From: Fontibacter flavus | GTDB taxonomy: Bacteria; Bacteroidota; Bacteroidia; Cytophagales; Cyclobacteriaceae | Direction of reading: 5' to 3' | DNA: 42,622 bases | Assembly: GCF_042432905.1 (NCBI RefSeq) | Contig: NZ_JBHLWI010000019.1 | Location: 1-42,622, forward strand | Shown: piece by piece, positions 1 through 7,086 of the stretch | Numbering within the stretch: the stretch's first letter is position 1 | Layout of the letters: each line of letters starts with the position of its first letter | The notes under the pieces: generated by a model | Database searches by the model: none | What the model saw: only the letters and a program-made list of their open reading frames with translations | What the model was told of the DNA's origin: nothing | Program-made: the position numbers and the translations under genes

Positions 1-2071
1 AACGGCAAGCTACACCTATGCCGAATCTGCAAACCACCTGGGAAGCAGTGACAGCAAGACTTTTGAGATCGGTAAGGCTAATGCCACCATCGATGTTCAG
101 GGCAAAACAGTGACTTATGACGGATCAGCACACGGTGCCTCCGGTACTGCAAAAGGCGTAATGGGTGAGGACCTCACAGGACTTGACCTTGGCGCAACCT
201 TCACCAATGTACCGGGAGGAACTGCAAACTGGAAGTTCACAGATGTGACGGGCAACTATAACGATGATGAGGGATCGGTGGAAATATTGATCAATCCAAG
301 AGAAATCACCATTACCGCCGACAACCAATCCATCTACTGCGGTCAAGATGAACCTGAATTAACTTACCAGATTACCAGTGGAGCTTTGGTAAATGGTGAT
401 ACCTTCTCAGGAAGTTTGGAAAGAGAAAGCGGTGATGCTGCCGAGACATATAAAATCATCCAAGGCACCCTGACCTTGGGAAGCAATTATGACTTGACGG
501 TTATTGAAGGGGTATTTACCATCAATGCCATTTCATCTATAGATGCAACGCAAACTTTTGTGAATATTCAGATCAATAATACAGGCCAATTGTCAGCTAC
601 CATATCACCGGCAATAGCCAATGTTCCGGTGACATTTACCATATATAAAGAAAACAATATAGACGTAGAAGTAACCTTATCAGGAATGACAAATGCTTCC
701 GGAGTGGCAAGCGTAAATTGGACTGCTCCTGGAACAATCGGGGTTTATAAAGTGGATGTCATGGCAGGAAGCAGTGCTTGTGATGCAGTGATGGAGGCCT
801 ATGTCAGCGTGTTTGATCCTTCTGCAAGCTTCGTGACCGGTGGCGGTTGGTTCAACTCACCTGAGGGTGCCATGCCGGAAAAACCGCAGGCAGTAGGTAA
901 AGCCAACTTTGGATTTGTCTCCAGGTACAAAAAAGGTAAAAACAATATGACTACCGAGGAAGTGGATGGCAATACCGAATTCCAGTTCCATGCTGGAGAC
1001 CTGAACTTCAAATCCACCTTGCATGAATCCGGTTCCTTGGTGATTTCCGGAAGAAGAGCCACTTATCGTGGCACAGGAACCATCAATGGTCAGTCAGGAT
1101 TCAGATTTATGGTAGTGGCCATAGACGGAGATTGGAACGGACAGAAAAATCCGGACAGTTTCAGAATTAGATTAACCACCACTTCAGGAACAATCATCTA
1201 CGACAACCAAATGGGATCAGATGAAAATACTGAAGATGCCACCATTTTGGGTAACAATGGAACAGGCGGTGGATCTATCGTGATTCATGAAGTCAAAGGT
1301 AAAGGTCCAAATAAAAATATCCAGGCAAGTCTGATTGAAGTACCTTGGAACACACCTGTTGATCAACTTGAAAAAGAACTGCAAAAAATGGCTACTGACT
1401 GGTTTGATGGAGAAAATTATAAAATTTCGCTTGATCCGGTAGATTACAACCCATTGGAGCCAGGATTCTATCAAGTAAGTGGATATTTTGAAAACAACCC
1501 ATGGTTTGCTAGAGAAGAGACCATACCTGTTCCTGTAATGGTATTAAGTAAAGCTTTGCCTGAGGATATTCTTATTGACAACAACCTTGTTGGCACAACT
1601 TTACAGGTAGGAGCTGTTGTAGGGAAACTCAACACAGTAGATAGCTTGGATGATATCCATATGTATTCTATGGACGAGGATTCCAACTTCGGTCTTGAAG
1701 GTAATGCTGTAACTTGGAAGGGCGAAGGTATACCACCTGTGACAGCAACCTTAAGAGTCCACAGTACCGACCGTGCAGGACAAACTATCAGTAGGGAAAT
1801 CCAATTGTTTAGGGAAACAGGTTCCAGCAGCATGTTGATTTATCCAAATCCAGCCTTGAAGGAAACTAATATCCTTGTAAACCTGATTGAGGAAGCTGAT
1901 GTGGAAATCCGAATCTTTGATGCTGCCGGAAGGTTAGTTTTCACTGAAGATTCTTTTGAGAAAAACAGCTTCGTCAGAAACATCGACTTAGATGGGCTTA
2001 GCCAAGGCCTTTACAATGTAGTGGTGAAAGTCAATCATCATTATATTCAAGGAAGGTTGGTGAAACAATAG
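1..2071 (+). CDS. Secreted MBG-repeat protein with post-COAP-1-like domain and type IX secretion tail (3' part)
   Basis: The reading frame is already open at position 2 and no natural start is visible, so the N-terminus lies upstream of the window; the GTG at 110 is only an internal codon. The visible part begins with MBG-type repeats (alternating 'ITITADNQS' and 'GVFTINA' strands), common in large bacterial surface proteins. A segment around 825-1300 starts with VTGGGWFNSPEGA and includes ANFGFVSRYKKG and GGGSIVIH, which resembles the post-COAP-1 domain. The last ~80 residues (from SSMLIYPNPA to the final GRLVKQ) are a classic type A sorting signal for the type IX secretion system, so the protein is probably exported and anchored or released at the cell surface. 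The domain calls are by recall of family patterns. The function of the whole protein is unknown; adhesin or matrix protein is a guess. A terminator follows 20 bp after the stop. Confidence 0.85.
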   Translation, partial: TASYTYAESANHLGSSDSKTFEIGKANATIDVQGKTVTYDGSAHGASGTAKGVMGEDLTGLDLGATFTNVPGGTANWKFTDVTGNYNDDEGSVEILINPREITITADNQSIYCGQDEPELTYQITSGALVNGDTFSGSLERESGDAAETYKIIQGTLTLGSNYDLTVIEGVFTINAISSIDATQTFVNIQINNTGQLSATISPAIANVPVTFTIYKENNIDVEVTLSGMTNASGVASVNWTAPGTIGVYKVDVMAGSSACDAVMEAYVSVFDPSASFVTGGGWFNSPEGAMPEKPQAVGKANFGFVSRYKKGKNNMTTEEVDGNTEFQFHAGDLNFKSTLHESGSLVISGRRATYRGTGTINGQSGFRFMVVAIDGDWNGQKNPDSFRIRLTTTSGTIIYDNQMGSDENTEDATILGNNGTGGGSIVIHEVKGKGPNKNIQASLIEVPWNTPVDQLEKELQKMATDWFDGENYKISLDPVDYNPLEPGFYQVSGYFENNPWFAREETIPVPVMVLSKALPEDILIDNNLVGTTLQVGAVVGKLNTVDSLDDIHMYSMDEDSNFGLEGNAVTWKGEGIPPVTATLRVHSTDRAGQTISREIQLFRETGSSSMLIYPNPALKETNILVNLIEEADVEIRIFDAAGRLVFTEDSFEKNSFVRNIDLDGLSQGLYNVVVKVNHHYIQGRLVKQ

Positions 2072-2091
2072 ATAAGCATTAGTAAATAGTT

Positions 2092-2124
2092 AAAAAAGCT
2101 ACTCCAATTTGGGGTAGCTTTTTT
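2092..2124 (+). terminator. Rho-independent terminator of the MBG-repeat protein gene
   Basis: An AAAAAAGCTAC arm and a GTAGCTTTTTTT arm flank a short loop, followed by a T run. It starts 20 bp after the stop codon of the secreted protein gene. Confidence 0.85.
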
Positions 2125-2166
2125 TGTTGTCATGGTTATCAGGTTGTCAAAGTTGCCGGGTTGTCT

Positions 2167-2248
2167 TTATACCAATCCCTTTAGGAATTGCATATCGGTA
2201 GGAAAAAGGGGGAACTTATACCCATCAATCCCTCTGGGGATTGCCTAT
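2167..2248. repeat. Pair of imperfect direct repeats with hairpin cores
   Basis: Two units, 2167-2195 and 2216-2248, share the pattern TTATACC, then CAATCCCTnTnGGnATTGC, then TAT. The second unit contains a perfect hairpin, CAATCCC-TCTG-GGGATTG (2226-2243); the first has one mismatch in the stem and the second carries a 3-4 nt insertion before the core. Two copies 20 bp apart suggest a small palindromic repeat family. Confidence 0.6.
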
Positions 2249-2564
2249 TGATTGATTGGAATAGACCGTTTGCGATGATTCTAAAATTTCCTGAAATTAG
2301 GGTCCGTCCCTAAAAGACGGTGGGAGAGCGAAGATGTCTCTTGGCCATCGATGGATTGTTCCGTTGGCACAATGCGTTAATAGCCATTTTGGAATTTATT
2401 TTCACCATTTAGGATTTAAGGAAATGAAGAAAAACATTAAGGTACTTTGGGAGAAACTCAAAAATTATCAATTACCAATATTCCATGAATCCGTTCCTCC
2501 AAAATCCTGAAATATCCAAAAAGTACTTTTGCGTCCTTTGTTATCTTTTGTGGTTCGAATAAAA

Positions 2565-2594
2565 CTTAATGAAACCCTTAATTTCTTAACTTCT
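2565..2594 (-). repeat. Dispersed 30-bp intergenic repeat, copy 1
   Basis: Read on the minus strand this segment begins AGAAGTTAAG and ends TTTCATTAAG. It matches 27 of 30 positions with the plus-strand segment at 5115-5144, which lies downstream of the tryptophan dioxygenase gene. Both copies lie about 80-110 bp from a heptamer array. Confidence 0.65.
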
Positions 2595-2658
2595 GATTAG
2601 TTCAACCCTCTAAATCTGAAATCCTATTTTTTATCCCCTTCAAATTTGAATATTAGTC

Positions 2659-2694
2659 AAAAAAGACCGCCGAGGTTCTAATCCCCCAGCGGTC
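2659..2694 (-). terminator. Rho-independent terminator of the acyl-CoA dehydrogenase gene
   Basis: On the minus strand the sequence reads GACCGCTGGGGG, loop ATTAGAA, CCTCGGCGGTC, then TTTTTT. It lies about 90 bp past the stop codon at 2783, beyond the heptamer array. Confidence 0.85.
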
Positions 2695-2698
2695 TCTC

Positions 2699-2740
2699 TC
2701 TTGAGTCTTGAGTCTTGTATCTTGTGTCTTGTATCTAGAT
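2699..2740. repeat. Heptamer tandem array 1 (TCTTGNN, six units)
   Basis: Six consecutive 7-nt units: TCTTGAG, TCTTGAG, TCTTGTA, TCTTGTG, TCTTGTA, TCTAGAT. The first three bases are constant and the last two vary. Similar arrays occur at 5227-5268 and 40874-40901. It lies between the stop codon of the acyl-CoA dehydrogenase gene and its terminator, so it is probably transcribed in the 3' untranslated region. Confidence 0.85.
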
Positions 2741-2782
2741 CCTACCTAAAGGTAGACAAGCTCGCTTCTCGCCTCTAATAGT

Positions 2783-3991
2783 CTATTTAAACGCCGGAAT
2801 TCCCGTAATATCATGCCCCAAGATCAACAAATGGATATCATGGGTGCCTTCATAGGTGACTACAGACTCCAGGTTCATCATATGGCGCATAATCGGATAC
2901 TCTCCCGTAATCCCCATACCACCATGGATCTGTCTTGCTTCTCGTGCAATTTCCAACGCCATGGCCACATTATTGCGTTTAGCCAATGAAATGTGGGCAG
3001 TAGTGGCTTTCCCTTCATTCATCATGACCCCAAGTTTCCAGGTAATCAACTGTGCTTTGGTAATTTCTGTCAACATTTCGGCCAATTTCTTTTGGATCAG
3101 CTGGAAAGAACCGATAGGCTTATCAAACTGTATCCTTTCAAGAGCATATCTTTTAGCGGAATCGTAACAATCCATGGCCGCACCAATAGCTCCCCAGGCG
3201 ATACCATATCGGGCTGAGTCCAAGCACATCATCGGTGCACCCAAACCGCTTTTACCCGGTAATAAATTTTCCTTTGGAACTTTTACATTATCAAAAACAA
3301 GTTCACCTGTAGCAGAAGCTCTCAAAGACCATTTACCATGAGTCTCCGGGGTAGAAAAGCCTTCCATACCTCTTTCCACGATCAGGCCATGGATCCTGCC
3401 TGCTTCATTCTTAGCCCATACTACGGCAATATCCGCTTTTGGAGAATTGGAAATCCACATTTTGGCACCGTTCAAGAGATAATGGTCTCCCATATCTTTG
3501 AAATTGGTCACCATGCCGGAAGGGTTTGAACCAAAGTCAGGTTCAGTCAGTCCAAAGCAACCTAGCATTTCACCTGAAGCCAACTTGGGGAGGTATTTCT
3601 TCTTTTGCTCCTCAGAGCCAAATTTATAGATAGGATACATGACCAAAGAACCCTGAACAGATGCGGTGGAACGCATGCCCGAATCACCTCTTTCAATCTC
3701 CTGCATGATCAGTCCATAGGCGATGTAATCCATACCACCACCGCCATATTCAGCTGGAATTTGCGGGCCAAAAGCACCTACGTCACCAAACTTTTTGACG
3801 ATTTCATATGGAAAATGCGCGCGTTGTGCCCAATCTTCAATGTACGGGCTGATTTCTTTTTTGACAAAGTCTCTGATGGAAGATCTGATCAGTTTGTGTT
3901 CCTCAGTCAACAGGTCATCAACCTGATAAAAATCCACTCCTTCAAAAAGATCCTTTTTCAAAGATTTGTGGGCGTTGGAAGTATGCTCCAT
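2783..3991 (-). CDS. gcdH: Glutaryl-CoA dehydrogenase-like acyl-CoA dehydrogenase
   Basis: A 402-residue flavin-dependent acyl-CoA dehydrogenase, the normal length for the family. Glutaryl-CoA dehydrogenase oxidises and decarboxylates glutaryl-CoA to crotonyl-CoA in lysine and tryptophan breakdown and passes electrons to electron-transfer flavoprotein. The assignment rests on the C-terminal TYEGTHDIH motif carrying the catalytic base (E381) and on the RSTASVQ segment with R107; the equivalent Arg of human GCDH binds the glutaryl carboxylate. The QIHGGMGITGEYP block is typical of the superfamily. The start is an ATG at 3991 with no clear ribosome binding site. It is divergent from tryptophan 2,3-dioxygenase across 118 bp, which fits a shared role because tryptophan degradation can end in glutaryl-CoA. 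A related short-chain dehydrogenase specificity cannot be excluded. Confidence 0.85.
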   Translation of the reverse strand: MEHTSNAHKSLKKDLFEGVDFYQVDDLLTEEHKLIRSSIRDFVKKEISPYIEDWAQRAHFPYEIVKKFGDVGAFGPQIPAEYGGGGMDYIAYGLIMQEIERGDSGMRSTASVQGSLVMYPIYKFGSEEQKKKYLPKLASGEMLGCFGLTEPDFGSNPSGMVTNFKDMGDHYLLNGAKMWISNSPKADIAVVWAKNEAGRIHGLIVERGMEGFSTPETHGKWSLRASATGELVFDNVKVPKENLLPGKSGLGAPMMCLDSARYGIAWGAIGAAMDCYDSAKRYALERIQFDKPIGSFQLIQKKLAEMLTEITKAQLITWKLGVMMNEGKATTAHISLAKRNNVAMALEIAREARQIHGGMGITGEYPIMRHMMNLESVVTYEGTHDIHLLILGHDITGIPAFK

Positions 3992-4109
3992 AAGTATTTT
4001 GGTTTATTGCTAATTAAAATGGAATTTTACAGCACTAAGGCTCATTTCCTGCCCTGAAATAAATAAGAAGCAGGTTAAAATACTACCTTATCGCTCAAAA
4101 AATTAACAT

Positions 4110-5072
4110 ATGGACCCAGCAAATTACCCAAAAGACGTTTTAGAGAAGATAGAGCTACTTCAGGAAAAATTCAAAGCATCCGGACAGGACTTATCTTCTT
4201 ATCTGGAAGGCTTATTGTACGCAGATTATATGACCTATTGGGATTATATCAACCTTGATATTCTCCTTTCTCTGCAGCAGCCCAGAACTTCCTTTAAAGA
4301 CGAAAAAATCTTCATTATCTATCATCAGATAACAGAGCTCTATTTTAAGCTCATCATTTGGGAACTTGAGCAGATTGCGGAAAGGCAACCAATAGACAGC
4401 AAATTTTTTAAAGAGAGGCTTGGTAGGGTAATCATGTACTTTGATCAGTTAATCTCATCTTTTGAAGTCATGTGGAAAGGTATGGAAAAGGAACAGTTTC
4501 TAAAGTTTAGGATGTCATTATTACCTTCCAGTGGTTTTCAAAGTGCCCAATATAGGGTTATTGAAATCCTGTCAACAGATGTCCATCAATTGATCCATAC
4601 TGATAGGAGAGAAGCGCTTCACAATGAAAAAGATACAGATGTTATTTTTGACCATTTATACTGGCAACATGGGGCTAAAGAATTGGCCACCGGTGAAAAA
4701 ACATTAACATTAAAATCCTTTGAGAAAAAATATAGAAAAGAACTAAAAGAGCTTATTGAAACATATAGATCAAAAAATATCTGGAAGAAATATCAGGAAT
4801 GTGCCGACAAGGACGGTGAGTTGGTAAAATTAATGCAGACACTAGATATCAAAGCTAATGTCTTTTGGCCTTTGGCACATTACAAATCGGCGGTAAAATA
4901 TTTACAGAGAGACCCTGTGGATATCGCTGCTACAGGTGGTACCAATTGGCAAAAGTATCTCCCACCACGCTTCCAAAAAGTCATTTTCTTTCCCGAACTT
5001 TGGAGCCAGAGTGAAATGGATGAATGGGGAAAAGGCTGGGTGGTGAAGGAGGTTTTCGGAAATGAGGAATGA
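4110..5072 (+). CDS. kynA: Tryptophan 2,3-dioxygenase
   Basis: A 320-residue cytoplasmic haem enzyme that opens the indole ring of L-tryptophan to give N-formylkynurenine, the first step of the kynurenine pathway. Family signatures are YADYMTYWDYINLD near 37-50, HQITELYFKLIIWE (H72 matches the active-site His), LLPSSGFQSAQYR near 137-149, and a C-terminal LAHYKSAV with H257 as the probable proximal haem ligand. The usual GTGGSSG loop that closes over the substrate appears as ATGGTNWQKYLPP, so the conserved Gly-Gly is kept but the serines are not. Bacteroidota homologues often look like this, so activity is likely but not certain. The start is an ATG at 4110. It is divergent from the glutaryl-CoA dehydrogenase gene. 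No other kynurenine-pathway gene is in the window. Confidence 0.88.
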   Translation: MDPANYPKDVLEKIELLQEKFKASGQDLSSYLEGLLYADYMTYWDYINLDILLSLQQPRTSFKDEKIFIIYHQITELYFKLIIWELEQIAERQPIDSKFFKERLGRVIMYFDQLISSFEVMWKGMEKEQFLKFRMSLLPSSGFQSAQYRVIEILSTDVHQLIHTDRREALHNEKDTDVIFDHLYWQHGAKELATGEKTLTLKSFEKKYRKELKELIETYRSKNIWKKYQECADKDGELVKLMQTLDIKANVFWPLAHYKSAVKYLQRDPVDIAATGGTNWQKYLPPRFQKVIFFPELWSQSEMDEWGKGWVVKEVFGNEE

Positions 5073-5074
5073 AA

Positions 5075-5218
5075 GTCGGATTTCGAAAGTGGGAAATGGA
5101 AGTTTGAACCATTAAGAAGTTAAGGCATTAAGGTTTTCATTAAGGTCTAAATGAAATTCTTCACTCTCTTAATTACTTAATGGTGAAAAAACCCAAAATC
5201 CACCTTCCCACTTCCGAC
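5075..5218. repeat. Nested imperfect inverted repeat downstream of kynA
   Basis: Two pairs of complementary segments are nested. The outer pair is GTCGGA...GTGGGA (5075-5094, with a 7-nt insertion) against TCCCACTTCCGAC (5206-5218). The inner pair is CCATTAAGAAGTTAAG (5109-5124) against CTTAATTACTTAATGG (5168-5183), 14 of 16 complementary. There is no T run, so it is not a typical terminator. It may be a fold in the kynA 3' untranslated region or a decayed mobile repeat. Confidence 0.5.
5115..5144 (+). repeat. Dispersed 30-bp intergenic repeat, copy 2
   Basis: It begins AGAAGTTAAG and ends TTTCATTAAG, with 27 of 30 bases identical to the reverse complement of 2565-2594. It lies inside the inverted repeat that follows kynA. 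Confidence 0.65.
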
Positions 5219-5226
5219 ATCAAAAG

Positions 5227-5268
5227 TCTTGAGTCTAGTGTCTAATTTCTAGCATCTCGCATCTAAAT
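5227..5268. repeat. Heptamer tandem array 2 (TCTnnnn, six units)
   Basis: Six 7-nt units in register: TCTTGAG, TCTAGTG, TCTAATT, TCTAGCA, TCTCGCA, TCTAAAT. It is more degenerate than the array at 2699-2740 but keeps strict 7-nt spacing of TCT. With array 1 it brackets the gcdH-kynA pair. Confidence 0.75.
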
Positions 5269-5291
5269 TTTAAGGATAAATACCTTACCAA

Positions 5292-6872
5292 ATGAAAAAA
5301 GAACTACAATTACAATTGAGCCCGGAAGAGGCTTATGATGAAAACCTATTCAGGCAGGTAGCCTTGAAAAAAGCAGGCATCAACACTGATAACCAACAAG
5401 CCTTTGCCAGGCAGGTAAGGCGTTCCATTGATGCCCGTGGAAGGCAGGTCAAAGTGAATGTTACTGCTGAAGTGTTTGTTAATGAAACCCCGACTCCCCT
5501 TATCAATACTCCCCATGCTTACCAAAAGGTAAGCGGAAAAGATCCGATCATCATTGTGGGAGCTGGTCCTGCAGGTCTTTTTGCAGCGCTGAGAGCCATT
5601 GAGCTGGGGGTGAAACCTATCCTCATCGAAAGAGGAAAAGATGTACGGGCAAGAAGAAGGGATCTCGCAGCCATCAACAAGAACCATATCGTCAATCCTG
5701 AATCCAACTATTGCTTTGGTGAAGGAGGAGCAGGAACCTATTCCGATGGTAAGCTTTATACCCGTTCGAAAAAGAGGGGAGACATCAGGAGAATCATGGA
5801 AATATTCGTATCCCATGGTGCGACTGAAGAAATTTTGGTCGATGCCCATCCCCATATCGGGACCAATAAATTACCCAAACTGGTAGCTGAATTAAGAGAA
5901 AGCATTATTCAGGCCGGAGGGGAAGTCCTTTTTGAAACCAAAGTGGTTGATTTCATTCTTGAAGACAATGAAATGAAAGGTGTCATCACTGCAGATGGTG
6001 AAAAAATCAAAGGTCTGGGTGTCATTTTGGCCACCGGCCACTCGGCTAGGGATATTTTCCATTTGCTCCATAAAAGAAATATTCTGATAGAAGCCAAACC
6101 ATTTGCATTAGGCGTAAGGGTAGAACATAGTCAAAATTTAATTGACAGAATCCAGTACCATTGTGAGATAGATAGAGGCCCTTATCTACCGGCATCTTCT
6201 TATGCCTTGGTTCATCAAACCCTCTTCAAAGGGAAACAAAGAGGTGTTTTTTCATTCTGCATGTGTCCTGGTGGATTTATTGTCCCAGCTGCAACTTCAC
6301 CAGGCGAAATTGTTGTCAATGGCATGAGTCCAAGTAGAAGGGACAGTAAATATGCCAACTCAGGTATGGTAGTTGCCGTCGAATTGGAAGACCTGCCGCA
6401 ATACCAAAAATATGGCCCATTGGCCGCTATGATGTTTCAATCGGAAGTAGAACAAAAAGCCTGGAAGATGGGAGGGGAGACCCAGACAGCTCCAGCCCAA
6501 AGATTGATGGATTTTACACAAAGAAAAGTAAGTAAATCTTTACTGGACACCTCATATCAACCCGGTTTAAGGTCCGTTGATATGTACGAGGTATTACCAG
6601 ATTTTATTGCAGAGCGATTGAGGCAAGGTTTTATTGCATTTGGCAATAAAATGAAGGGATATTTAACCAATGAAGCTCAGATCATTGGTGTAGAGAGCAG
6701 GACTTCTTCTCCTGTGAGGATTCCTAGAGACAAAGATTCATTCGGACATCCTATCATTAAAAGATTATATCCCTGTGCTGAAGGTGCTGGATATGCCGGG
6801 GGCATTGTATCTGCAGCTATGGATGGCGAGCGATGTGCAGAAAAGCTGATTGAGCAATATGTCATAAAATAA
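5292..6872 (+). CDS. FAD-dependent dehydrogenase of the COG2509 family
   Basis: A 526-residue flavoprotein. An N-terminal region of about 80 residues (an RNA-binding-like fold in relatives) precedes a Rossmann FAD-binding site, IIIVGAGPAGLFAA, with GAGPAG at 90-95. CFGEGGAGTYSDGKLYTR near 140-158 and the C-terminal YPCAEGAGYAGGIVSAAMDG are hallmark stretches of this family of uncharacterised FAD-dependent dehydrogenases. No signal peptide is visible, so it is cytoplasmic; substrate and electron partner are unknown. The start is an ATG at 5292 after an A-rich leader. It is transcribed alone, ending in a strong terminator 28 bp downstream. The heptamer array 24 bp upstream of the start belongs to the spacer rather than to an obvious promoter. 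Confidence 0.85.
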   Translation: MKKELQLQLSPEEAYDENLFRQVALKKAGINTDNQQAFARQVRRSIDARGRQVKVNVTAEVFVNETPTPLINTPHAYQKVSGKDPIIIVGAGPAGLFAALRAIELGVKPILIERGKDVRARRRDLAAINKNHIVNPESNYCFGEGGAGTYSDGKLYTRSKKRGDIRRIMEIFVSHGATEEILVDAHPHIGTNKLPKLVAELRESIIQAGGEVLFETKVVDFILEDNEMKGVITADGEKIKGLGVILATGHSARDIFHLLHKRNILIEAKPFALGVRVEHSQNLIDRIQYHCEIDRGPYLPASSYALVHQTLFKGKQRGVFSFCMCPGGFIVPAATSPGEIVVNGMSPSRRDSKYANSGMVVAVELEDLPQYQKYGPLAAMMFQSEVEQKAWKMGGETQTAPAQRLMDFTQRKVSKSLLDTSYQPGLRSVDMYEVLPDFIAERLRQGFIAFGNKMKGYLTNEAQIIGVESRTSSPVRIPRDKDSFGHPIIKRLYPCAEGAGYAGGIVSAAMDGERCAEKLIEQYVIK

Positions 6873-6900
6873 ACAAAATGCAGTTCATCATAAAAAGTGA

Positions 6901-6925
6901 AAAATACCCCTTTTGGGGTATTTTA
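6901..6925 (+). terminator. Rho-independent terminator after the COG2509 gene
   Basis: A perfect 10-bp stem, AAAATACCCC / GGGGTATTTT, with a TTTT loop. The arms are A- and T-flanked, so it may work in both directions. Confidence 0.85.
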
Positions 6926-7017
6926 ATCTAGTCCATTATTTCAGAAATTTACATTGTAGTTAAAGAAAGAATACTTTAAAGTTAAACGATATTACCCTTA
7001 TAATTTAAACACTTCAT

Positions 7018-7045
7018 AAAACCGGCAAATGATTGCCGGTTTTTT
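7018..7045. terminator. Hairpin terminator, probably bidirectional
   Basis: A perfect 11-bp stem, AAAACCGGCAA / TTGCCGGTTTT, with loop ATGA, followed on the plus strand by more T residues. The plus-strand gene upstream already has its own terminator at 6901. This one probably ends the minus-strand oxidoreductase, whose stop is at 7087, although its T run is shorter on that strand. Confidence 0.7.
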
Positions 7046-7086
7046 GTTTTTTAAATAAAACCATTCCCTTTTTCATGAAAAAAACT

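Larger units (their letters stand above)
2072..2782. other. Gene-free stretch of 711 bp with small repeats
   Basis: No credible coding frame or RNA gene was recognised. The stretch holds a terminator (2092-2124), two related hairpin repeats (2167-2248), a 30-bp sequence repeated in inverted orientation near 5115 (2565-2594), the terminator of the minus-strand dehydrogenase (2659-2694) and a heptamer array (2699-2740). A CCGTC/GACGG hairpin lies near 2310. The rest, about 2340-2560, shows nothing I can name. Confidence 0.6.

Noticed and set aside
2699..2740. Tandem repeat considered as a CRISPR array remnant
   Set aside because: Units are 7 nt with no spacers and no cas genes lie nearby.
6926..7017. 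Possible small RNA between two terminators
   Set aside because: No promoter match was found and the second hairpin is explained as the end of the minus-strand oxidoreductase gene.
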